This document shows positions 1-8,486 of a stretch of DNA of 17,943 nucleotides, one piece after another (the first letter of the stretch is position 1; each line of letters opens with the position of its first letter). The notes under the pieces were generated by a model that had not been told where the DNA came from, did no database searches, and saw only the letters and a program-made list of their open reading frames with translations. The position numbers and the translations under genes were made by a program. The stretch comes from Planctomycetota bacterium (GTDB lineage Bacteria; Planctomycetota; Planctomycetia; Pirellulales; Pirellulaceae), in contig JAPLNJ010000128.1 of NCBI GenBank assembly GCA_026692885.1, forward strand, positions 1-17,943, given 5' to 3'.

Positions 1-3000
1 GCCCGAGACGGTGAACTCCGAGTGCTCGTGCACCAAGCCGTAGTCGCCCGAGGTGACCAGCACCTGATACAGCAGGGGATCGAAGGTCATCGTGTCTACG
101 GCCACGGCGTCCACCTGGAACATGGCCTGGCCGTACGTGAAGTGCAAGTCGCGCAGCAGGCGGACGGGAGTCTCCGACGGGCTTGCGCCCACCGGATATG
201 TGTTCCGCCCCAGGCTGTCCCCTTCACTCGCGAACCGCCCCGTGACTTGCGGCAGCACGTTCAGCCCGGTCGTCAACCACCCCACCCCGGTGCTCGCAGA
301 ATATTCTTGGGCGGTGTTCCCGGGATACATGGGCCCGACGGATTCGTAGTAATAGGGGTCCGTGTCTGGCAGGTAGGCGTCGAAGTCGTACCGGCCGGGA
401 TGGGTCAGTGTCACATCGTTGTTGTTCAACCCGCTCTGGTAGGAAATGTTCATCACGTAGCTGCCCGCATGGAAGAAGCTCCCCTCCGGCAGTTCGTTGA
501 ATTGGTTGCTCACCAATTCCGTCAAGTCGTAATTGATCACGCGGAACGCGGCTCCCACCGGCATGGGAAAGCCCACCGACCTCTCGAGCGTCGCGCCGTT
601 GGCGCCCGGAGGCGTGGTGCCACCCAAGTCCACCGTCCCGTTGACCGCCAGTTGGTCGTAACCACCGTCGACCGGTGGCCCCACCGTCGCCTGGCCGGGA
701 ATCAATCCGTTCAGCTGGACGCGGAAGGTCGCGCCGAACTCGAACGCCACCGTACTGCCACCCTCCGGCGGCGCTGAAGTGACGGTCAGTTTGCCCGGTT
801 GAGGACTGCAACGAGGCGCCGCGCCGTCGGCGAGGCAATCGCCCGGATCGAGTGTGCCGGAGGCCGCGACCAACACCACGGCGTTGATCGTGCCGTTCCC
901 GCCCAACGTCGCATTGTCCGTGACCACCACGCCGCCTCCCGCCACCGAGTCGGTCAGCGTGCCGTTGACGATCAACGTGCCATCGTTGACGGTCGTCAGA
1001 CCCGTGTAAGTGTTGCCGGCACGGTTCAGCCGCAAGGCCCCTAAGCCGTTCTTGATGATATTGAGCGCCGACAAGATCCGGCCGTCGACGGCGACGACCG
1101 TCGCGTCACCGAGCCAGCCGTCGCAATCGGCCAAGCTCAAGGTCACCGAGCCCCCGACCGCCGTGATGTCTCCCTTCAGTTGAATCGTCCCGTTGTTGTT
1201 GCCGCCCGGACCGTCGGTGTTCGCATCGGCGGTAATCCCGATCGCGCCGCCGTTGCTGCTGATATCCCCCGTGTTCGCCCCGGTAACGTCGTGGTCGGCC
1301 GTGATCGTGATCGACCCACCCTGGCTGGTAACCACTTGATCGACCACCACGTTGCCGCGTGTCACCTCGTCCGTGGCAGGCACCGTGACGTTGGCGTCCA
1401 GGGAGATCGTGCCCGTCGCGTTTGCCACGTTGGTCAACCGTACGCCCGACCCGGCTGCCAGTACGGTCAGATTACCACGCTCCGTTGTCAAGCTGATGCT
1501 GCCGGTGGTGCCGTTCTGCGTCGCCTGTTGTACAACCAGATCGAATCCCGCCGCCACTTCATTGATGGCGATGTCCCCGCTGATGCTGTTCAGTGCGTTC
1601 AGCGTGGTCAGATTCGTCTCGATGTCGCTGTCTCCGCCGCCGCTACCAATGCCCGTGGCGGCCAGCAGCGTCGCCAGATTGCCCGTCAGGTTAGCCGTTT
1701 CGGCGGTCAGGATGTCGCTGATCGCTCCGGCGTTGTCGCTGGGATAGGTCCCCGGAGTCACCGGCCCACCATAATCGGCCGTGACGATGATATTGCCCCG
1801 GACGCCGTCCGGAGGCGTGTCGGCGTTCGCATTGACGATGCTCAACTGGACGTTGTTCGGGGCCAACAGCGTAAGATCCCCGTCCTCGGAACTCACGGTC
1901 GAGCCGCTGGTCATCAGCACGTCGCCCGTGTTGTTTCCGTCCAACGGCGAGCCGTTGTTGAAGTTCGTGCCGGCGCTGAGCAGCACGCTGCCCGAGGCGT
2001 CCACGGACACCACCACCGCCGCCAACATGAGATTGATCGTGTGTCCCGCATACAGGTAGATATTGCCGTCGCCGTCGATGGTCCCGTCGCCGCCCGTCAC
2101 CGTCACGTTGTCATACAGCGTCAGGTCGTCCCCGGTGGTTGCCCCTTCCGCTGCCAGCTTGATGTTCCCGCCGTCGAAGTTCTCCACCGGATCGCCGGCG
2201 GTCACGTCCACCGGGCTGCTGGCGCGGATCGTAATGTCGTCGTTAAGCGTCGCGGTTCCATCGGCATTGCTGATGGTCACTCCGTGAAGCCCATCGAACG
2301 TCTCGATCGTCAGGCCGCCAACCAAGTTCGTGGCGTCCACATCCTGCACGTTGATATCTCCGGAGGCGGTAACCGCAACCAACGTATTGATCGCGACGTC
2401 GATGTCCAGGTCGTCGGGTGCCGTCCCGCTGCCAATTCCGGTGCCGGCCCGCAACGCCACCTGATCGCCCGTGATGTTGACGGCCTCGCCCGTCAGGTTG
2501 TCGCTGATGGCGCCCGCGTAGTCGCTCATCCCGCCATCGACGCCTGCATAGTCCGCCGTGACGATCACGTAGCCCGCGCCGCCGCTGACGTCGTTATGGG
2601 CATTCACAATGCTCAGCAGCACGTTCCCGTCGCCACGCAGCGTGATGTTGCCGCTCTGCGACTGGACGATTGAGCCGTCGTGCATCACGACCCGGCCCGC
2701 CGTGGCCGCCATGGTGCCATTGCCATCGTAGCCGTTCCGAATCGGGTTGTTGTTGTGGTAATCGGTGCTGGCGCTCAACAAGACCGCTCCCGCGCCGGCC
2801 GCGCTGATGGTCCTTACGGTCGGCGTGCCCTGCACGAAGATGGTATCCCCGGCATACAGCGAGATGCTGCCGCCGTCGCCCGAGGCCGTCACGTTGGCGT
2901 TGATCGTCAGATCATCGACCGCCGCCTGGCCTTCGGCCGCCAGGATGATATTGCCGCCGCCGCTGTCGCTTACCGCTTGGTCCACCGTGACTGCGCCCGT

Positions 3001-6000
3001 GGCCATGATGACGATCGTCCCGGCCGCCGAGTTCGCGACGCCGGACAGCGTATCGCCGAAGGGCGTCACGGTGGTAACCGTGGTAATCGTCAAGTCGATC
3101 GTGTTCCGGATCTGGATGTTGCCGGACGTGGTCACGTTCGTCGCCGCCAGGTTCGACACCGTCGTGTCCAGCGAATCCGCGCTGCCGATCCCCGTCGTGG
3201 CCCGTAGCAGCAGGTTCTGCGTGGTGATGTCGTTCCCCGCGTGACTGTCGACGATCCCGCCCGCCGCACTGATCCGCACGTAACCGGCGGCCGTGCTGCT
3301 GGTCGTGATGGTCCCGCCCCCGCTGTCGCCGATGGTCACGTCGCCACTGGTGGTGACCAGATTGACGTTCCGGACGGTGGCGCCCCCGGTGGCCGCATTC
3401 ACCGTGCGGATCGTCATGGGCCCGCCGGAACTCAGGGAGATCAGCCCGTCCGTGGTCGTCGCGCTGATGACGGTGACGCCATCGAACTCGTTGATCCACG
3501 TGCCGTGCAGCCCCGCCACGCTGGACGAGTTGGACGAGGTGGTGAGGTTCACCGCCTCGGTATCGATGGCCGCGGTGCCTGTCTGGCCGATGTCGCCCAA
3601 GGCGGTCAGGCTGACGTCCTGTCCTATCACGTCAATCGCCGTATCGCTCAGCACATCGACAATCGCCCCACTGCTGGCCGTAATGAAGACGTCCCCGGCC
3701 GTCGTCCCGGCGTTCACCGCGCCGGCCAGGGTGAATCGCACGTTGCCGTTGCTGGCCGTAATCGTGATGTCATTGGCATCGGCGTCGGTCGAGGAGACGA
3801 CGTGGGCGACGTTGGTGAACGTGCCGCCGCCCTGGGCGGTCAGGGCCTGGATGGAACCGTTGCCGGCGGTGACGCTGGTCAAAGTCGTGTCGTTGGCCGA
3901 CCGCAATTCGATATTGCCCGCCGTTTGCGCGTTGATCGTGTTGAAGTTCACCGCGCCGACCCCGATGCTGTTCAGGTAGATCCCGACCGAGGTCGTGTTC
4001 GTGGCGTTCATCGTGGGCGCCGAGAACTCGATACTGGCCGTCGTGCCGCTGACGCCGATTCCGGTCTTGGCACTCAGCGTCACGGTGCCCAGGGCTGAGA
4101 TATTGAAGGTTTCGGCCGCGGTGTTGTCGCTGATCGCGCCCGAGGTGGTCGAGACGTTCACCGCGATACCCGCGGGGCTGGTGGTTTGCACCTGGCCCAG
4201 GGCGATGTTCCCGTCGGCGCTCAGCGCGACGTCGCCGCTGCCGGCGTTGATGACCGCCCCGTCGGCCATGGTGATCCCGCCGCCGGTATTGCCCGCAGGC
4301 CAGTCGGCCGTGACCGTCACGGTGCCGCTGGGCCCCGTCACGTCGCCGTCAGCCCCGAACAGGACGTCCTGTTGAGCCCGGATCAGGATCGCACCGCCGG
4401 TGGCCGTGGCCGTGGTAGCCACACGGCCGTTGATGATCGTGTCCGCAACCGACGGCGCATAGTCACCGTCCTTAATGGTAATGCTTCCGGCAGCATCGAT
4501 CTGCAGCGTGCCGACGATCGAGTCACCGTCGACCAGGACGCTGTCGAACGGACTGGCTCCCCCGCCCGTTGCGAACAGGTCGGACCCGCTCAGTTGGACC
4601 TGGTCATCCGAGACCAACTGGCCCGCTGCCTCGACCCACACGCCGCCCGCCCCCAGACCGCTGGCTGGCAGGTGGTCCGAGTCCGCGGTCAGGATGATGT
4701 CGCTCCCCGTGCCGCCGTTCGTCTCCAGCTTCGCGCGCACCAGGATATCCCGCGGCGCTGTGAGGTTCATCGTCGTGGACGAGGTGATATCAGCCCCGAT
4801 AATCAAATCGCTCGCCGCATCAGTGCTGCCGTGCAGCGTGATGTTGCCGCCAGCCGCGGTTAGCGTACCGCCGGAATTCAGGATCACGCTCCCGGTAATG
4901 GACACGCCACCGCCACTGCCGGTCGATGTGTCGATCGGGTGGTTGACCGTGATCGTGCCGCTGGCGTTGATCGTCACTGCACCGCCAGCCGCCGGGTTGC
5001 CGGTGGCGATCCCGTTGGTGCCGCTCACCGTACCCACTTCGATATCGTTGATATCGGTGAAGGACACCACGCCCGGATTCACCGCCGAATTCAGATCCGC
5101 CGCGATCACAGCCAGGTCGTTTGCTGCTCCGTCGAGCGTGAACGTTCCGGAGCCCAGCAGCCGGAGATTGGCGGCTTTCATGAAGCCACCCAACTGATTG
5201 GCCCCGGTGACCGCCGTCAAGGTCACGGTTCCGGCCGTGCCGGCCGGGGGGCCCGCGCCGCCGAGCGCGGTGACGTTGCCGTTGAGCGTAATGTTAAGGA
5301 CCGTGGCCGTGATCGAAATCGCGCCGGCGTTCCCGCCGGCTCCGCTGACCGCAGCGCTCCCGTTGGTCGTGATCGCGTTCACCGCCACCGTGCTGCCCGT
5401 CAAGTCCACGCTTCCGCCCGCCTTGCCGACCGTCGTCGCGTTGCCCCCCCCGCTGTCAATGGCCCCCGTGACCGTCACCGCCCCGCTGGTCGTGATGCTC
5501 ACCATCCCGCCCGCCGTGTTGTTCGCACCCTTCGTCGTCAGCGTGCTGTCGAACGTCGTCGCCCCGGCCCCGGTGGTCTGCGTGAAGCTCGCCGCCGTGA
5601 AGGCTAACGAGGCATGCACCACATCCGCGCTAACGCTGACCGTCACCGTCCCCAGCGCCGTCGCTCCCACCACGCCCTGGAACAGCACGTCCCCGCCCGT
5701 CCCCGAAGTCAGCCCCAGGCTGTGCTGGAAGGCCGCGGCGTCGTTCAGCGTACCGGTGAAGGTAATGTCTGCCCCCGTCGCTGGCCCGCCGTTGGTCGTG
5801 TTCACCGTCGTGTTCGCGTTCAGCACCGTGGGTCCGTCAAACGTGATCACAGCCCCGGCGCTGTTGTAGGCGCCGTCCAACGCAATCTGCGTAGTGGCAT
5901 GGTAGTGCTGGTAGCCCGGACTGGTTCCCGTGGTGGTCACGTTGTGCAACGCAATGTTGGCCGCCGTGACGTCCACCGACTTCAACGCCGCGCTGTCGCC

Positions 6001-7899
6001 CAAGGCCCCGCTGGCCGTGAAGCTGCCGCTCCCCGCCGCCACCGTCAGACCCTGTAACCCCGCCCCGGTCGCATTTACCGTCGAACCACTGGCCACCAAG
6101 ACGCTGCCGCCCAGCCCCGGCGTTCCGCCGGTCCCGGGAATCGTGCTGATCGCGATGTCCGCACCCAGTCGCACGTTGTCGTTGAGCGTCACCGCTCCGC
6201 CTGCTCCGCCGTTGCCCGTCCCCGCGCCGTTGCCGCCTTCGGCCGTCAGATTCCCGTTCAGCGTGATCAAGTTGCCGCTGCCCGTGTTCAGGCTAATCGA
6301 TCCCGCCAACCCGCCGTTGCTGCCCGGATTCGCACTGCTGCCGCCACTGGTGGTAATGGTATTGATCGCAATCGTCCCGTTAACAGTGGCGATCGTCACC
6401 AGTCCCCCGGCGCCGCCGGGGCCCGTCGCGTTCGACTTGCCGCTGGTGACCAGCGAGCCCACCAGGTCCACATTCCCGGTGACGGTGGTGGCGTTGATGA
6501 CAATCGCGCCGCCGGCGCCGCCGTCTGTCACCGGCGTGGTGGTGATTGTCTTGCCCGTGGCCAGCGTAATCGCACCCGTCCCGGCCAGCGTCACCAGCGC
6601 GCCGTCCGTGAAGACACTGTCATTCAGCATCACAGCTCCGCTGTTGATCGACACCGCGCCCAGTTTCATGACGCTGCCGACCACACCGCCGGCGGCCACC
6701 GTCACGGAAGTCGGTGCGGTGATGCTCAACTGTGCTTCCCCATCTAAGAAGAAGCTGTCCATGGTATTGGTGACCTCGACCGTGCTCTTGCCGAGAACCG
6801 TCAAGTTCCGTTCCAGCTGGGAGATCGTGTTGAACGTCACAGCCCCGCCCGCAACGCCGGCACTGGTGGTATCGATCGTGACTGGCGTCGTGGTGACGAA
6901 GAGCATGTCGATATCGCCAGCGGTTCCGAACGTCACTGCCCCGTCCGATGTAAACAACAGACCGTCCAGCGTCACGCTGCCGTCAAAGGTGGTCACCGTA
7001 TCGCCGCCCACGATCGTCACATTGTCTTGAAAGGTAACCCAGCCGGAGCCGCCCTCCTCGACGATGCCGGAATTCGTCCTTACTTTGCTCCAAAACGTGG
7101 CGCTCGAACCCGCTACGAACGTGATGGCGGGACCGCTGCCGTCACCGATTGGAGTAAGTGGAGTAAGCGCAGTCCCGTCGCCGACCGCCTGCTCGAACGT
7201 CGCGTTCGTAAAGTTCAGCGTCAAGTTACCCGGGCCTTGGACCGTCCCCTTGAAGGTGCCGCTAGCGCCGCTGAGCGTCACGGGCGCGGTCAGCGTCACC
7301 GGGCCGTCCAAGGTCAGCTCGCCCGAGGTCACGCTTGCGCGCAGATTGATCGCGGCGGCCACGACGTTCACGTACCCGGCTACGCTGGTGGGGCCGCCGA
7401 TGAAAGTGGTGGTGACACTGCCGGCGCCGGGGTTAATTTCGATGTTGTTCACGTAGGGACTGGACAACGCCACGTTGATCGTATCGTTGCCGTCACCTGT
7501 ATTGATGGACACCGTGTCCACATCGCCAGCGGAAGTGAGGTCGATGTCGGCCCAGTGCGAAGTGGTGGGACTGCCGAATTGGTAGTGGAGTCCAGAGGCA
7601 GTCGGAGAGGACAGTCCGCCGAAGGTGGCAGTAAGGCCTAAGTCAATCCTCAGGAGTCCGGGAACAGCCGCGTTGGAGACGTTCACCACATCCGGCCCCG
7701 CAGTTGCATTTTCGGACAGCTCTAGCTTGCTCCACGGACCCTCGTACTTCAGATCGATCGCCAGCAGGCGCCGGTCTTCCAGTTGTTCCAGCAGCAACCG
7801 GCGGCGTGTCCGGAGACGCTGTTGCTCACGCCGCTTGGGGGTGCGCCGGACGCGGGTCAGTAACGAAGCGGGGCCGAAAAGTGAAAAACCAGATAACAT
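1..7899 (-). CDS. Giant adhesin-like surface protein, 3' end cut by window edge
   Basis: One uninterrupted minus-strand frame of 2633 codons runs from an ATG at 7899 to base 1 with no stop, so the C-terminus is missing. A GGAAGGA ribosome site 7 nt upstream supports the start. The N-terminus has no ordinary hydrophobic signal peptide. It is Arg-rich (residues 16-34), followed by LEQLEDRRLLA at 37-47, a motif I associate with very large planctomycete extracellular proteins. Most of the rest is short Gly/Thr/Val/Asn-rich beta-strand repeats (T-V-T-L, G-N-I, D-G-T types) as in filamentous-haemagglutinin-like beta helices. Three related modules of about 250 residues lie around residues 1568, 1819 and 2081. 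Residues 2280-2355 match the autotransporter-associated beta-strand repeat pattern (GLGALRL, YTGLTTVNDGTLIVNG, LDPGD). The last 130 residues look like a beta-sandwich, possibly carbohydrate-binding. Cysteine is nearly absent. A cell-surface adhesion or matrix role is inferred. Confidence 0.9.
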   Translation of the reverse strand, partial: MLSGFSLFGPASLLTRVRRTPKRREQQRLRTRRRLLLEQLEDRRLLAIDLKYEGPWSKLELSENATAGPDVVNVSNAAVPGLLRIDLGLTATFGGLSSPTASGLHYQFGSPTTSHWADIDLTSAGDVDTVSINTGDGNDTINVALSSPYVNNIEINPGAGSVTTTFIGGPTSVAGYVNVVAAAINLRASVTSGELTLDGPVTLTAPVTLSGASGTFKGTVQGPGNLTLNFTNATFEQAVGDGTALTPLTPIGDGSGPAITFVAGSSATFWSKVRTNSGIVEEGGSGWVTFQDNVTIVGGDTVTTFDGSVTLDGLLFTSDGAVTFGTAGDIDMLFVTTTPVTIDTTSAGVAGGAVTFNTISQLERNLTVLGKSTVEVTNTMDSFFLDGEAQLSITAPTSVTVAAGGVVGSVMKLGAVSINSGAVMLNDSVFTDGALVTLAGTGAITLATGKTITTTPVTDGGAGGAIVINATTVTGNVDLVGSLVTSGKSNATGPGGAGGLVTIATVNGTIAINTITTSGGSSANPGSNGGLAGSISLNTGSGNLITLNGNLTAEGGNGAGTGNGGAGGAVTLNDNVRLGADIAISTIPGTGGTPGLGGSVLVASGSTVNATGAGLQGLTVAAGSGSFTASGALGDSAALKSVDVTAANIALHNVTTTGTSPGYQHYHATTQIALDGAYNSAGAVITFDGPTVLNANTTVNTTNGGPATGADITFTGTLNDAAAFQHSLGLTSGTGGDVLFQGVVGATALGTVTVSVSADVVHASLAFTAASFTQTTGAGATTFDSTLTTKGANNTAGGMVSITTSGAVTVTGAIDSGGGNATTVGKAGGSVDLTGSTVAVNAITTNGSAAVSGAGGNAGAISITATVLNITLNGNVTALGGAGPPAGTAGTVTLTAVTGANQLGGFMKAANLRLLGSGTFTLDGAANDLAVIAADLNSAVNPGVVSFTDINDIEVGTVSGTNGIATGNPAAGGAVTINASGTITVNHPIDTSTGSGGGVSITGSVILNSGGTLTAAGGNITLHGSTDAASDLIIGADITSSTTMNLTAPRDILVRAKLETNGGTGSDIILTADSDHLPASGLGAGGVWVEAAGQLVSDDQVQLSGSDLFATGGGASPFDSVLVDGDSIVGTLQIDAAGSITIKDGDYAPSVADTIINGRVATTATATGGAILIRAQQDVLFGADGDVTGPSGTVTVTADWPAGNTGGGITMADGAVINAGSGDVALSADGNIALGQVQTTSPAGIAVNVSTTSGAISDNTAAETFNISALGTVTLSAKTGIGVSGTTASIEFSAPTMNATNTTSVGIYLNSIGVGAVNFNTINAQTAGNIELRSANDTTLTSVTAGNGSIQALTAQGGGTFTNVAHVVSSTDADANDITITASNGNVRFTLAGAVNAGTTAGDVFITASSGAIVDVLSDTAIDVIGQDVSLTALGDIGQTGTAAIDTEAVNLTTSSNSSSVAGLHGTWINEFDGVTVISATTTDGLISLSSGGPMTIRTVNAATGGATVRNVNLVTTSGDVTIGDSGGGTITTSSTAAGYVRISAAGGIVDSHAGNDITTQNLLLRATTGIGSADSLDTTVSNLAATNVTTSGNIQIRNTIDLTITTVTTVTPFGDTLSGVANSAAGTIVIMATGAVTVDQAVSDSGGGNIILAAEGQAAVDDLTINANVTASGDGGSISLYAGDTIFVQGTPTVRTISAAGAGAVLLSASTDYHNNNPIRNGYDGNGTMAATAGRVVMHDGSIVQSQSGNITLRGDGNVLLSIVNAHNDVSGGAGYVIVTADYAGVDGGMSDYAGAISDNLTGEAVNITGDQVALRAGTGIGSGTAPDDLDIDVAINTLVAVTASGDINVQDVDATNLVGGLTIETFDGLHGVTISNADGTATLNDDITIRASSPVDVTAGDPVENFDGGNIKLAAEGATTGDDLTLYDNVTVTGGDGTIDGDGNIYLYAGHTINLMLAAVVVSVDASGSVLLSAGTNFNNGSPLDGNNTGDVLMTSGSTVSSEDGDLTLLAPNNVQLSIVNANADTPPDGVRGNIIVTADYGGPVTPGTYPSDNAGAISDILTAETANLTGNLATLLAATGIGSGGGDSDIETNLTTLNALNSISGDIAINEVAAGFDLVVQQATQNGTTGSISLTTERGNLTVLAAGSGVRLTNVANATGTISLDANVTVPATDEVTRGNVVVDQVVTSQGGSITITADHDVTGANTGDISSNGGAIGITADANTDGPGGNNNGTIQLKGDITAVGGSVTLSLADCDGWLGDATVVAVDGRILSALNIIKNGLGALRLNRAGNTYTGLTTVNDGTLIVNGTLTDSVAGGGVVVTDNATLGGNGTINAVVLVAASGTLDPGDCLADGAAPRCSPQPGKLTVTSAPPEGGSTVAFEFGATFRVQLNGLIPGQATVGPPVDGGYDQLAVNGTVDLGGTTPPGANGATLERSVGFPMPVGAAFRVINYDLTELVSNQFNELPEGSFFHAGSYVMNISYQSGLNNNDVTLTHPGRYDFDAYLPDTDPYYYESVGPMYPGNTAQEYSASTGVGWLTTGLNVLPQVTGRFASEGDSLGRNTYPVGASPSETPVRLLRDLHFTYGQAMFQVDAVAVDTMTFDPLLYQVLVTSGDYGLVHEHSEFTVSG

Positions 7900-7906
7900 A
7901 CTTAGG

Positions 7907-7913
7907 TCCTTCC
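7907..7913 (-). promoter_or_regulatory. Ribosome binding site of the giant surface protein gene
   Basis: Read on the minus strand this is GGAAGGA, 7 nt before the ATG at 7899. It fixes the start of the giant gene and shows that the Arg-rich N-terminus is the true beginning, not an artefact of an over-extended frame. Confidence 0.7.
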
Positions 7914-8262
7914 GCTGATTCCGCAGCGTTTTTCATCCCAAACAAAACCGTCACACTGCACACCGCGCAAGCACATCACGCGGGTGCTCCCCGCAGTACA
8001 CAATGTGTGTCCTCGCGAAAACACCTTCGCCTACGACGGTTGACACTTGGATCCCAAGAAGCTGGCTTTTTGCCAACTCCTCGCAGCTTACCTATTCCCT
8101 CAGCAATACTTATGCCAACGGCAACGATTGTGCTAATTTGGCCGTCTGTAGCGAAGTTGACAACGTTATCGATGGTGACGCGACGGGAAGGCGATCGGGG
8201 CGTCTTGATCGGCCTCAATCGTAACGCTGCGAAATATGCTGTACTGCCCGCGGGCAGCTTTG

Positions 8263-8316
8263 TCGTAGAACGGATTTCAATCCGTTCAGTGAAGCGGAAT
8301 GAATTCCGCTCTACGA
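8263..8316. repeat. REP-like cloverleaf palindromic element
   Basis: The 54-bp segment has outer arms TCGTAG (8263-8268) and CTACGA (8311-8316) that enclose two perfect hairpins. The first is AACGGAT (8269-8275), loop TTCA, ATCCGTT (8280-8286). The second is AGCGGAAT (8293-8300), loop GA, ATTCCGCT (8303-8310). Single-stranded DNA or RNA could fold into a three-way junction. Elements built this way are typical of dispersed repetitive extragenic palindromes, some of which are moved by REP-associated tyrosine transposases. No such transposase is in the window. Only one copy is present here, so its dispersed nature is an inference. Confidence 0.75.
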
Positions 8317-8486
8317 AGGGACAAGCCTGGCCGCGGAAAGTACTGCAACGCGATCCTCATGATCTTGATGCCCCGGCTTGCTCGGGGGAGCTTCACGTTC
8401 GCTGCTACACGTGATTCTGACGATGCCCGTAGGACCAACGCATCAATAAGTGTCGGAAGTTGGCGTTGGAGCAGGCACGGCACGAG

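Larger units (their letters stand above)
7900..8486. other. 587-nt intergenic spacer between kinase and surface protein genes
   Basis: No frame on either strand has a convincing start and protein-like composition. The spacer must hold the leader and promoter of the giant surface gene (minus strand, left side) and the 3' trailer of the kinase gene (right side). I could not pick out a convincing -35/-10 pair. It contains the cloverleaf palindrome at 8263-8316 and a small GC hairpin at 8371-8387 (CCCCG, 7-nt loop, CGGGG). That hairpin has no T-run on its minus-strand 3' side, so I do not call it an intrinsic terminator. Confidence 0.6.

Noticed and set aside
1180..2673. 497-codon open frame on the plus strand, and similar long plus frames up to about 7640
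   Set aside because: They lie opposite the giant surface gene, are rich in Arg/His/Asp or Pro/Val without protein-like balance, and arise from the GC-biased Gly/Thr/Val codons of the real gene.
7976..8218. 80-codon minus-strand frame in the spacer before the giant gene
   Set aside because: Starts at a TTG without a ribosome site and ends in an Arg-rich run; the middle looks mildly protein-like but there is no independent support.
8111..8414. Plus-strand frame reading through the cloverleaf element (VVERISIRSVKRNEFRSTKG)
   Set aside because: The peptide is just the translation of the palindromic repeat; no start with a ribosome site.
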